NCBI GenBank assembly: GCA_020403455.1
Contig: JADBXP010000024.1
Span: 1-64,000 of the forward strand
Direction: 5' to 3'
DNA length: 64,000 bases
Source: Chitinophagaceae bacterium
Lineage (GTDB): Bacteria > Bacteroidota > Bacteroidia > Chitinophagales > Chitinophagaceae
Shown here: positions 8,601-17,220 of the stretch, one piece after another
Layout of the letters: each line of letters begins with the position of its first letter
Numbering within the stretch: the first letter of the stretch is position 1
Translations under genes and position numbers: made by a program
The notes under the pieces: generated by a model
The model's database searches: none
What the model saw: the letters and a program-made list of their open reading frames with translations, nothing else
What the model was told of the DNA's origin: nothing

Positions 8601-10844
8601 TTACCGCAGAAAGAAAGTAGCTTTTTCTGTAGCAGCGGAACTTCCCCCTATAAAAAGATTGAACTTGCCGGACTCAGCTTTGAAACTGAGATCTTCCTGA
8701 TAGAAGCTAAAATCATTGGCTGTCAAAATGAACTCAACTTCTTTGGTTTCACCGGGTGACAGTTTTATTTTGCGGAACGCTTTTAATTCTCTTACCGGAC
8801 GAACCAATGATGCAGTAATATCTTGTAGATATAATTGAACTACTTCCTCACCTGAATAAGAGCCGGTATTGGTGACTGGAATTGTGACCCTCAGTTGCTG
8901 ATCAGGGTTGATGCTATCAGCATTCAGGCGGATTTTTCCATAGGCAAATTGAGTAAAACTCAATCCATATCCAAATGGGTACTTCGGACTGTTGGGTAGG
9001 TCTTTGTATGCAGTAACGTAATTATTATCATTATCATTCTTGAATGGTCTTCCCGTGCTAAAATGATTATAATAAATGGGTATTTGCCCCTCTGTACGTG
9101 GAAAAGTCATGGGAAGCTTTCCGGATGGATTATATTTTCCGAATAACACATCACAAATGGCATGACCGGCTTCGGTACCCAGCCACCAAGTATAAACAAT
9201 GGCAGGAACATTATCAGCAATCCAATTAAACACTAGGGGTCTGCCGGCACTAATTAAAACCACAACGGGCTTTCCTGTTGCGACCATCTCTTTTACCAGT
9301 TGCTCCTGCATTCCGGGCAGATGAATATTGCTTCTGCTCTTAGCTTCTCCCGACATTACTGCCGACTCGCCTATACTCAAAATAACAATATCAGATTGTG
9401 CTGCCATCTTCCTTGCATAAGCAAAGCCACTGGTATCGGTACCTGTTATCTCACAACCCTTTGCGTATCTCAGTTGATTTGCCGAACCCAAATATTCTAC
9501 CATACCTCTCCATAGTGATACAACTCTTATAGAATCGTCCGGCCAACTATAACTCCAGAATCCATTGTTATCGCCGATAGCCTTTACCAATGGACCAATG
9601 AGCGCAATTTTTTTATTGGCATAATTGGAGAGCGGTAATAAAGGATTTTTCCCTTTTCCGGGAGCATCATTTTTGAGTAATACAATACTCTTTTTAGCTA
9701 TATCACGTGCAGCCTCCAGATGTGATTGCTCATTCCATATTGATTTTTCTCTTGCCGCATTAGAGAAACGATAAGGGTCTTGAAAAAGACCTAATTCGAA
9801 TTTCTTTTTTAGAATCCTTCTGACTGCATCATCCAGCATCTGCATACTAACTTCCCCTTTACCAGCAAGATCTTCCAGGTGAGCAGTGTACGCTCTACTT
9901 TCCATATCCATGTCGCATCCGGCTATCAGTGCTTTTTTGGCGGCATCCTTCAAATCAGCTGCATAACCGTGATTCACCATTTCGCCCACACTACCCCAAT
10001 CACTTACAACAATACCAGGAAAGCCCCAGTCGCCTTTCAATAATTTTCTAAGCAAGTACGAATTACCAGTGGCGGGTATTCCATTGATGTCATTGAACGA
10101 ATTCATGAATGAAGCTACTCCGGCTTCCATGGCGGCCTTGAATGGTGGCAGATACACTTCATACAATCTACGCCAACTCATATCCGTTGTGTTATAATCT
10201 CTTCCTCCTTCAGCAGCACCATAAGCTATAAAATGTTTGGCACAAGCCATAACGGCATCAGTGTCACCTATTGCCTTACCTTGAAATCCTTTTACGCGTG
10301 CCCGCGCTATCTGACTACCCAAATAAGTGTCTTCGCCGGCCCCCTCCATTACTCTTCCCCACCTGGGGTCGCGGGAGATATCAACCATGGGAGCGAATGT
10401 CCAGTGAATTCCTGCCGCAGCAGCTTCTTTGGCAGCTATGCGAGCAGAAAGCTCAATGGCACCAAGGTCCCAACTAGCCGCCTCTGCTAAAGGCAAAGGA
10501 AATATCGTTCGAAATCCGTGAATTACATCCTGCGCAAATAAAAGCGGGATCTTCAGGCGGGATTGCATAGCGATTTCCTGCAATGATCGTGTTCTGTCAG
10601 CTCCTGTTACATTTAAATAGGATCCTACTCTTCCTTGCCTGACTCTATCTTGTTTTTCACCATCTTTTGTAATGGGACCGGTAGCTGCGAAATCACTGGT
10701 GATCTGATGCAATTGACCCACCTTCTCTTCCAAGGTCATCAGCCGCATTAATGAATCGATGCTTTTGTCGATATCATTACCTTGTGCAAGTATATTCCCG
10801 GAGAAAACAATTATAGCGAGAAGAAACAAAAAAGAATGCCGCAT
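8601..10844 (-). CDS. bglX: Periplasmic beta-glucosidase, GH3 (BglX type)
   Basis: A 747-residue GH3 enzyme with a signal peptide (ending ILAQ). The barrel domain holds the nucleophile D282 in VVSDWGS and the substrate-binding KHF and RDPRWGR motifs. The second domain carries the SGEAKSRS loop expected to hold the acid/base Glu, and a fibronectin III-like domain closes the protein (about 660-745). Length and architecture are those of periplasmic BglX, which removes terminal beta-linked glucose from oligosaccharides. It is the last gene of a locus containing two GH16 enzymes, SusC and SusD, where it would finish laminarin or mixed-linkage glucan oligosaccharides imported through SusC. The gap to the upstream GH16 gene is 8 bases. 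Confidence 0.93.
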   Translation of the reverse strand: MRHSFLFLLAIIVFSGNILAQGNDIDKSIDSLMRLMTLEEKVGQLHQITSDFAATGPITKDGEKQDRVRQGRVGSYLNVTGADRTRSLQEIAMQSRLKIPLLFAQDVIHGFRTIFPLPLAEAASWDLGAIELSARIAAKEAAAAGIHWTFAPMVDISRDPRWGRVMEGAGEDTYLGSQIARARVKGFQGKAIGDTDAVMACAKHFIAYGAAEGGRDYNTTDMSWRRLYEVYLPPFKAAMEAGVASFMNSFNDINGIPATGNSYLLRKLLKGDWGFPGIVVSDWGSVGEMVNHGYAADLKDAAKKALIAGCDMDMESRAYTAHLEDLAGKGEVSMQMLDDAVRRILKKKFELGLFQDPYRFSNAAREKSIWNEQSHLEAARDIAKKSIVLLKNDAPGKGKNPLLPLSNYANKKIALIGPLVKAIGDNNGFWSYSWPDDSIRVVSLWRGMVEYLGSANQLRYAKGCEITGTDTSGFAYARKMAAQSDIVILSIGESAVMSGEAKSRSNIHLPGMQEQLVKEMVATGKPVVVLISAGRPLVFNWIADNVPAIVYTWWLGTEAGHAICDVLFGKYNPSGKLPMTFPRTEGQIPIYYNHFSTGRPFKNDNDNNYVTAYKDLPNSPKYPFGYGLSFTQFAYGKIRLNADSINPDQQLRVTIPVTNTGSYSGEEVVQLYLQDITASLVRPVRELKAFRKIKLSPGETKEVEFILTANDFSFYQEDLSFKAESGKFNLFIGGSSAATEKATFFLR

Positions 10845-10852
10845 AAAATTAA

Positions 10853-11671
10853 TTATTGGTATATACGCACGTAATCAACTTTCATACGTACGGGGAAAAT
10901 GGAATCATCGATTCCCTTCTTGCCCCCAAAGTTACCACCTATTGCCATATTTAAAATCAAATGGAAGGGTTGATCAAAAGGCCAGACAGAATAGGTGTTA
11001 TTTTCTTTTTCAAAAACATAAGTTTTGACGCCGTCTAAATAATATTCAATTTTTGATGCCGACCATTCTATGGCAAAAACATGGTATTGCTCTCCATGAT
11101 TCTTCAAAGGCATAACCTTTGTTCGCTGGGTTTGGTACATACCGTTGTACCTATCGGTGTGAATGGTTTGGTGCAGGGTGTCTTTCTGATAACCAACTGT
11201 TTCAGCAATATCTATTTCACCACTTTTCGGCCAATTGCCATAATGATTATTTGTTGGCAACATCCAAATGGCAGGCCAGGTTCCTAGTCCCTTTGGCAAG
11301 AGTGCACGCACCTCTATGCGACCATATTTCCAATCGCCCTTTGCTTTGGTAGTTAATCTCGCAGAAGTATACGGTGCTCCTTCAAATTGTTCTTTATGTG
11401 CCTCAATAATTAATTCTCCGTTGATGACTCTTGCGTTTTCTTTCCGCTCCCAGGTATAAAACTGGGGCTCATTGTTACCCCATCCACAAAGTTGAGGACA
11501 TCCCCTTCCCCTATCGTAGTTCCATTTAGAAGTATCAGGCAAACCGGATTGGCTGAATTCATCGGCCCAAACCAATTGATTGTACTGATATTGCGCAAAA
11601 GAATTTTCAACTAGAAATACAAAAAACAATAGGGATACTGATCGGATAAAAATATTTTTTTGCAGCTGCAT
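10853..11671 (-). CDS. GH16 endo-beta-glucanase (laminarinase type)
   Basis: A 272-residue secreted single-domain GH16 enzyme with a signal peptide ending SFAQ. The catalytic signature E152-I-D154-I-A-E157 (nucleophile, assisting Asp, acid/base) is intact and has the extra residue (EIDIAE) typical of beta-1,3-glucanases rather than the lichenase pattern. Trp-rich segments (GTWPAIWMLP) line the cleft. It would cut beta-1,3 or mixed beta-1,3/1,4 glucan into oligosaccharides. It lies between a lipoprotein GH16 (27 bases upstream) and bglX (8 bases downstream). Having no lipobox, it is probably periplasmic or released, complementing the lipid-anchored paralogue. Confidence 0.93.
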   Translation of the reverse strand: MQLQKNIFIRSVSLLFFVFLVENSFAQYQYNQLVWADEFSQSGLPDTSKWNYDRGRGCPQLCGWGNNEPQFYTWERKENARVINGELIIEAHKEQFEGAPYTSARLTTKAKGDWKYGRIEVRALLPKGLGTWPAIWMLPTNNHYGNWPKSGEIDIAETVGYQKDTLHQTIHTDRYNGMYQTQRTKVMPLKNHGEQYHVFAIEWSASKIEYYLDGVKTYVFEKENNTYSVWPFDQPFHLILNMAIGGNFGGKKGIDDSIFPVRMKVDYVRIYQ

Positions 11672-11698
11672 AAGGATTGATCTTCTTTATATAGGATA

Positions 11699-12706
11699 TT
11701 ACTGATATACCCTGACATAGTCTATTTCGAAGGTTGCAGCAGAAAAATTGGGATCAATATTTCCTCCAAAATTTCCACCCATGGCCTGGTTCAACAGAAT
11801 GAAAAATGATTGATTGAATGGAAGGTTACTGGTATTGGCTACTGTATGATAGAGAGTACCATCAACATAAAATTTAATTGATTGTGGGGACCACTCACAA
11901 GCATACAGATGAAAAGTAGAACTGGCTTGTTGAATAACAGTAGAAGCAGTTACAGCATTGCCACCGGAAAAACCAGGGTAATGCAAGGAAGCATGAATCC
12001 TATTGGGGTCTGAACCCTTGTGTTCCATGATATCGATTTCACCACATGCAGGCCAACCAGCTGTTGGGAAATTATCACCCAACATCCAGATTGCCGGCCA
12101 GGTTCCTACACCGACCGGAAGTTTAGCTGACACCTCAATTTTTCCATATTTAAATGAGAATTTACTGCGCGACAACAGACGGGCGGATGTAAAACTACTA
12201 CCGCTGAAACTCTCTCTTTTTGCTATGATTTTTAAAGTGCCATTGGAAACCACAGCATTATCCAGACGATTGGTATAATGTTGCGATTCGTTGTTCCCCC
12301 ATCCGCCTGCTCCCACATCATACCCCCATTTAGCAGGATCCGGCGCGCCTGGAGAACTGAATTCGTCTGACCAGATCAATGACTGCACAACAGTAACTGT
12401 AACAGATAGTGATTTACTTACCTGTCCTGCATTGTTTTTTGCAATCACATTCACCTGATAGGTACCTGAAGACAAGTACTTATAAGTAATCTTCCCCGTT
12501 ACTGAATTCTGAAAAATTCCATTGCCATAATCGAAGTCATAACTATCAGCATTATTTGCCGTGGCTGAAAACTGTACATTACCACTGTTATCAGTTGCAA
12601 CTGTTGCTGTTACCACCAAGTTCGAAGGTATAACGGGAGTTGGGGTGGAATTTTTATCTCCACAACCCCATGTAATAATTCCCATTAAAAAAATAACGCG
12701 CCACAT
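11699..12706 (-). CDS. Surface lipoprotein with PKD domain and GH16 endo-beta-glucanase
   Basis: A 335-residue lipoprotein. Signal peptide with lipobox TWGC (Cys15), PKD-like domain at about 25-105, then a GH16 domain with intact E223-I-D225-I-M-E228. It resembles the second GH16 of the locus (GTWPAIWML, NMAMGGNFGG-type ending). The lipid anchor plus PKD module suggests an outer-surface enzyme making the first cuts in beta-glucan before SusCD import. Its ATG shares a base with the TGA of the upstream gene (TGATG), so translation is probably coupled. In a known Bacteroides beta-glucan locus a lipid-anchored GH16 plays this role; here that is inference. Confidence 0.92.
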   Translation of the reverse strand: MWRVIFLMGIITWGCGDKNSTPTPVIPSNLVVTATVATDNSGNVQFSATANNADSYDFDYGNGIFQNSVTGKITYKYLSSGTYQVNVIAKNNAGQVSKSLSVTVTVVQSLIWSDEFSSPGAPDPAKWGYDVGAGGWGNNESQHYTNRLDNAVVSNGTLKIIAKRESFSGSSFTSARLLSRSKFSFKYGKIEVSAKLPVGVGTWPAIWMLGDNFPTAGWPACGEIDIMEHKGSDPNRIHASLHYPGFSGGNAVTASTVIQQASSTFHLYACEWSPQSIKFYVDGTLYHTVANTSNLPFNQSFFILLNQAMGGNFGGNIDPNFSAATFEIDYVRVYQ

Positions 12707-13602
12707 CAGGGTTTCTTTTTCAATTTTTGATACCAGGAATTTCCATCAATACCTATATTTCTCAAGTGGATGGTAGTAGGTGTTAATTCTAGAATTTCAT
12801 ACACTGTTCCACCCGTACCAAAATTAATAATTCCATTTCCCGGAACGGTAAATTGTATTCTTGTTGACTGTGCAGGTGTTGAACTAGAGGTGGCATTTTG
12901 AAAAATCAGCTGTTTGTTACCCCCTGGATTAATGGGAAAGCAATTGTCTCCACCACTGAAGCCATAAAATGCACTGGAAGCTCCGATAGAAAAAGATTCA
13001 CCCTTATTGTTTACATTCATGAACACCTGATCATTGGCATTTTTAGAAAAAGTTATCTCATCATCATACGCGCAGGGCTCTCTGCTATCAGGTGTTGCTG
13101 AATACCAAATTGGCGCGAAGGCATCTACAGGTCCTACACCAAAATGGCCCGGAGCACTTTTATCGGTAACCCAAACTTTAGAGGCTCCATCTGTGAGGGC
13201 ACTAAGAATCTCAGAAGGAATCTGAAATGCAACGAAAACCCTGATTTTCTTACTAATAGTAGAAATGCTTCCGCCTGTTCCGATGGCATTGACAGTTATC
13301 GTATAATCATTGGTGCCGGGATTAGCATACTTGTATGTAAGGCTGCCACCTGGAACAACCCTACTCATGCCATCTCCAAAATCTATATTATAAGTGAGCG
13401 CACCTTTGGAAGTAACACTAATATTCACATTGCCTGTTCCATTGCCATTTGGATTAGTTGCGTCAACGCCTGCTATGGTTGTAACAAGTACAAGATTGGT
13501 TGGGGCCGTTAGTTCTCCGAAAGAGTAAGAAGTTTTCTTACACGAACTGAGTGACAGAAGAACTGTTGCCAACATGAACGATAGAAAATTTATTTTTCGC
13601 AT
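12706..13602 (-). CDS. PKD-domain lipoprotein, likely glycan-binding
   Basis: A 298-residue lipoprotein with lipobox LSSC (Cys21). A PKD-like domain occupies about 35-125 (NIDFGDG, YKYANPGTNDYTITV). It is followed by a beta-rich domain with VWVTDKSAPGHFGVGP, AYDDEITF and a C-terminal YEILELTPTTIHLR, an arrangement met in lipoproteins of beta-glucan loci. No catalytic residues are recognised, so a surface glycan-binding role is inferred. It sits between the triple-repeat lipoprotein (19 bases upstream) and the PKD-GH16 gene, with which it shares a TGATG stop/start overlap. Confidence 0.75.
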   Translation of the reverse strand: MRKINFLSFMLATVLLSLSSCKKTSYSFGELTAPTNLVLVTTIAGVDATNPNGNGTGNVNISVTSKGALTYNIDFGDGMSRVVPGGSLTYKYANPGTNDYTITVNAIGTGGSISTISKKIRVFVAFQIPSEILSALTDGASKVWVTDKSAPGHFGVGPVDAFAPIWYSATPDSREPCAYDDEITFSKNANDQVFMNVNNKGESFSIGASSAFYGFSGGDNCFPINPGGNKQLIFQNATSSSTPAQSTRIQFTVPGNGIINFGTGGTVYEILELTPTTIHLRNIGIDGNSWYQKLKKKP

Positions 13603-13621
13603 AACAAATGTTTAATTGTAA

Positions 13622-15055
13622 TTATTGAAGTCGAATATCATCAACTAAGAATGTAAAATTGGATGAGCCATCACCCGGTGTGCCGAGATCAAATATTAAT
13701 ACAATTCGATCATAGGAATTAGCAGTACTGATGGCCGAATAATCAAACGTAATCTCGGTCCATGCATTGGCCGTACCTATGGTTACCTCTCGCTCAAAAT
13801 TGATTCCCGGATTAGATGAATTTTCCACTTTCAGTAACACTTTTGCGCCGACACGCGGGGAGTAAACTTTCATTTTGAAAGTCTTGGATAAGGAAAACGG
13901 AATCGGTTCACTCAGGGTTAGGAAACTACCTCCCCAGGGCTGACCGGCATTCTTCACCATTTGCGCAACTTTTGCACTAGTATTGATACCGCCTGATTGT
14001 GGATTGTTGATTACAGACATACTTCCTCCGTCAAAATTGAACCAATCATAAGTGATAGGATGTTCAAAATTCAGAGGGATTGCGACAGGAAAAGAATTGG
14101 TGAGACGGAGATCATCAAAATAGAAAGTAAAATTGGAAGATCCGTCACCAGACGTACCTAAATCAAAGATCAAAACAATCCGATCATAAGAGTTGGCTGT
14201 GTTTATACCGGAAAAGTCAAATACCAAATCCTCCCAGTTATTTGCCATTGAAACAACAGTTTCTTTTTCAAAATTCAATGCGGGATTACCTGAATTTTCC
14301 ACTTTCAATAATACTTTGGCACCGGCACGTGGTGAATACACTTTCATCCGGAACACCTTATTCGTCGAAAAATTAATTGGCCCCGAAAGAGTAAGAAAAC
14401 TTCCTCCCCATGGTTGACCGGAATTTTTTACCATCTTAGCGACACGAGCGCTAGTATTGATGCCCGAGGAAACAGGATTGTTCTGGATGGTTACCTGACC
14501 ACCATCAAAATTGAACCAATCAAAATTGGTGGTTGTTGACTCAAACGCTAGGGGAAGGCTTAATGGTGGTGCCGGCAAACTGTTAACCAATTCGAAATCG
14601 TCCATCAGAAAAGTAAAGTTAGCAGAACCGTCTCCCGGAGTGCCCAATTCCCAAATTACAACGATGCGATTGTAGGTCTGTGAAGTATTGATGGTACTAT
14701 AATCAAAATAAAGGTATTCCCAAGCATTTGCTACTGTAGTAACTGCTTCCTTTTCGAAATTCATTCCCGGATTTGCAGCATTTTCAACTTTCAGTAACAT
14801 TTTTGCACCAGCACGAGGAGAAAAAACCTTCACCCGGAATATTTTATTGGTACTAAAATCAATGTTACTACTCAACGTGATAAAACTACCACCCCATGGC
14901 TGTCCTGCCTCCTTAACCATCCTGGCGACCTTTGTGCTTGTATTGAGTCCGGAAGAATTGGGATTATTGATAACTGTTGTATTTCCTCCGTCAAAGTTGA
15001 ACCAGCCATAATTAATGGTTGGGGACTGAAAAGTCAACGGAAGTAATATAGGATC
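13622..15055 (-). repeat. Three tandem domain-encoding repeats of about 470 bases
   Basis: The 3' two-thirds of the lipoprotein gene consists of three consecutive units beginning near 15050, 14570 and 14085. They share many stretches at the nucleotide level (for example the segment encoding GQPWGGSF and the CACC.GG.GA.TAAA segment encoding SPRAGAK). Units two and three look most alike, suggesting stepwise internal duplication. Such units can recombine, so copy number may vary between strains. Confidence 0.8.
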
Positions 15056-15661
15056 GACGATTGTAACTGGAACTGTTTTTTCGATGGTTGCAGCACCCCC
15101 GCTTAATGCAACTACTTTTACATTGAAGGTGCCTGTTGCAGTATAGGTACGTGAAACGGTCTGCCCCTCTAAAAAGCTCACAGGAACTTCATTGGGCACA
15201 TCGCCAAAAAACACTTTGAAATTAGTTTCATACTGAGCCGTAGCAGATACATTTACTTTATAATTGTTGGCGGGATCAATGGCAACATTTACCTGTAAGT
15301 TCTCAGGTGCCCTGAATGTTACTGTCAATTGCTGGTTCAGCTCTTTGGTTTTTCCATTGACGCCATACGCAACGAGTTTAACCGTATATACACCTTCCGG
15401 ATAAACATGGGTTGTATTTTTTCCTGCAGCAACACTTACTGCATTTGCTGGTCCGTGACCGTAAAATACATCATAAGAGACAGCTCCTCTTCCATTGGGG
15501 GTGATCGTTACCAGACCTGAATTATCCTGGGTAATCTCAAAAAGCACTGACAGCGAGTCTGGGCCACTAGAAGAGGTAACAAAGGAAGTATCATCAAACA
15601 CTTCTTTTTTACATCCTAAGAAAGATGCGACAAGAAGGCTGAATAGAATTATCTTTTTCAT
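13622..15661 (-). CDS. Surface glycan-binding lipoprotein with PKD-like and three tandem carbohydrate-binding-like domains
   Basis: A 679-residue lipoprotein (lipobox FLGC, Cys17). Residues about 35-200 form two PKD/Ig-like domains. Then come three tandem domains of about 155 residues (about 205-360, 368-522, 527-679), each with WFNFDGG, GQPWGGSF, LLKVEN, NFE(K/R)E and a closing GSSNFTF..DD. These look like carbohydrate-binding beta-sandwiches with exposed aromatics; none carries a glycosidase motif. Its position directly after SusD matches SGBP-B proteins of beta-glucan loci, which hold polysaccharide at the cell surface. The binding role is inferred from position and architecture. Confidence 0.82.
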   Translation of the reverse strand: MKKIILFSLLVASFLGCKKEVFDDTSFVTSSSGPDSLSVLFEITQDNSGLVTITPNGRGAVSYDVFYGHGPANAVSVAAGKNTTHVYPEGVYTVKLVAYGVNGKTKELNQQLTVTFRAPENLQVNVAIDPANNYKVNVSATAQYETNFKVFFGDVPNEVPVSFLEGQTVSRTYTATGTFNVKVVALSGGAATIEKTVPVTIVDPILLPLTFQSPTINYGWFNFDGGNTTVINNPNSSGLNTSTKVARMVKEAGQPWGGSFITLSSNIDFSTNKIFRVKVFSPRAGAKMLLKVENAANPGMNFEKEAVTTVANAWEYLYFDYSTINTSQTYNRIVVIWELGTPGDGSANFTFLMDDFELVNSLPAPPLSLPLAFESTTTNFDWFNFDGGQVTIQNNPVSSGINTSARVAKMVKNSGQPWGGSFLTLSGPINFSTNKVFRMKVYSPRAGAKVLLKVENSGNPALNFEKETVVSMANNWEDLVFDFSGINTANSYDRIVLIFDLGTSGDGSSNFTFYFDDLRLTNSFPVAIPLNFEHPITYDWFNFDGGSMSVINNPQSGGINTSAKVAQMVKNAGQPWGGSFLTLSEPIPFSLSKTFKMKVYSPRVGAKVLLKVENSSNPGINFEREVTIGTANAWTEITFDYSAISTANSYDRIVLIFDLGTPGDGSSNFTFLVDDIRLQ

Positions 15662-15688
15662 ATAGCGCGAAGTATTAATTGTTAAATA

Positions 15689-17200
15689 TTAATAGCCGTT
15701 GTTTTGGGAAAGACCGGATATGTCGATCTCGATTTGCGGTATAGGAAACACTTCATGTTTTCCTGTTACAAATCCTGTTATCCTTGCTGCAGCCTGACCG
15801 GTTCTCACCAAATCAAAAAAACGATCTCCTTCCATTGCGAATTCCAGGCGACGCTCATCCCAGATGGCTTGTCGAAGGGTTGCTCCAGATGCTGTGATAT
15901 TGTGCAGATTATCATTAAATGCACGTGCACGAATTTGATTAAGGTATCCCTGTGCTTTGCTATCGTTGGGGGTTGTAGAACGATTGAAAGCCTCTGCAGC
16001 CATCAATAAAACATCCGCATATCTGATCACCCTGTGATTGTTTTGATAATTGAGTTCAATTTGACCGGATGACTGTCCTTTGCGCGGATGATATTTCTGG
16101 TTGTACATTCCGGTATTTTTAAAAGGTGCTACCTGATAGGTAATGCCAAAACCGGGATTGGCATTCTTATATGCCTCGATATCAAGAATAGCAACTGCTT
16201 TTCTACGATCACCTGTCTCAAATGCATTGGCGAGAGAAGCGGTAGGTAAATCAAAACTCCACCCCGGTGCATAGGGCATTGCTCCACCTCCACTCAGTGC
16301 ACGAACCCCTACCATTTGTACAGCAAAATTTCCTTGCCCCCTGGTTGGTCCGGCCCAATTGTAATAAGGTGAATTATTGGAATACTGGATTTCAAAGACT
16401 GATTCAGGTCCATTTTCACCAGCTGTTAGAAATTGTGAACCATAATCAGCAACCAATGAAAAAGCGTTGGAAGTGATGACTGATTCGAGTACCTGAGCAG
16501 CATTGTCGAATTTATTTTGGTACAGATAAACTTTTCCTAAAAGAGCTTGTGCTGCGTATTTTGTAATGCGCCCTTTTTGTACCTGAACTGCGGGCAATAC
16601 AGAGATGGCAGCTGTGAGATCACGTTCAATTTGTGCATAAACATCTGCTTTGGGCGAACGTTTCAGTGAGCGGGATTCAGTCAAACTGAGTCTCTTCTCA
16701 AAAAACAACGGCACATCACCAAAAAAACGTACCAAGTGGAAATAGTAATAAGCCCGCAGAAAATATACCTCTCCATACAAAGCTTCTTTACCGGGAAAAG
16801 ATATTGCCTGACCTGCGGGATTGGCAAGCTTGTACTGGTCCATGTAATTGGCCCTATTGATTCCCTCGTATGCAGATTGCCACAATTCAGTGAGAATATT
16901 ATTTACAGATGTATGGGAGAAATCATCTATTTGCTGAAGTGCAAGAACATCAGATGCATTTTCGCCGCCACTTGCTGCGTCATTGCTGGCTATGTCTCCA
17001 ATCAAAGGGGCCTGACTTAACCACTGCATGGGAGTATATACACTAACTGCCATGGTGCGATAATCAGCTTCAGAGCTCAGATAATTGGCTTCAGTAATTC
17101 TAAAATCTTCTTTAGGATCGTAATCAATCCATTTTGTACAGCCGCTTACCAATACAAGTAACATTCCGGCTGATAAAAGGTGTAAAATTGACTTTCTCAT
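15689..17200 (-). CDS. SusD/RagB family glycan-binding lipoprotein
   Basis: A protein of 503 residues with lipobox LVSGC after MRKSILHLLSAG. The ATG at 17200 is preferred over the TTG two codons upstream. It has the SusD signature features: N-terminal TPR-like helices (EALYGEVYFLRAYYYFHLVRFFGDVPLFF), then the C-terminal RYADVLLMAAEAFNR, YLNQIRARA, IWDERRLEFAMEGDRFFDLVRTG and a closing FPIPQIEID. SusD caps the SusC transporter on the outer face and delivers oligosaccharide. It follows SusC by 20 bases and precedes the SGBP gene by 27, the standard order. Beta-glucan specificity is inferred from the GH16/GH3 genes downstream. Confidence 0.95.
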   Translation of the reverse strand: MRKSILHLLSAGMLLVLVSGCTKWIDYDPKEDFRITEANYLSSEADYRTMAVSVYTPMQWLSQAPLIGDIASNDAASGGENASDVLALQQIDDFSHTSVNNILTELWQSAYEGINRANYMDQYKLANPAGQAISFPGKEALYGEVYFLRAYYYFHLVRFFGDVPLFFEKRLSLTESRSLKRSPKADVYAQIERDLTAAISVLPAVQVQKGRITKYAAQALLGKVYLYQNKFDNAAQVLESVITSNAFSLVADYGSQFLTAGENGPESVFEIQYSNNSPYYNWAGPTRGQGNFAVQMVGVRALSGGGAMPYAPGWSFDLPTASLANAFETGDRRKAVAILDIEAYKNANPGFGITYQVAPFKNTGMYNQKYHPRKGQSSGQIELNYQNNHRVIRYADVLLMAAEAFNRSTTPNDSKAQGYLNQIRARAFNDNLHNITASGATLRQAIWDERRLEFAMEGDRFFDLVRTGQAAARITGFVTGKHEVFPIPQIEIDISGLSQNNGY

Positions 17201-17220
17201 ATTCAATGCTTGAGTGGTGT

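Noticed and set aside
13144-13512. 122-codon plus-strand open frame opposite the PKD lipoprotein
   Set aside because: Low-complexity, Ile/Ser/Asn-rich translation of the complementary strand of a real gene.
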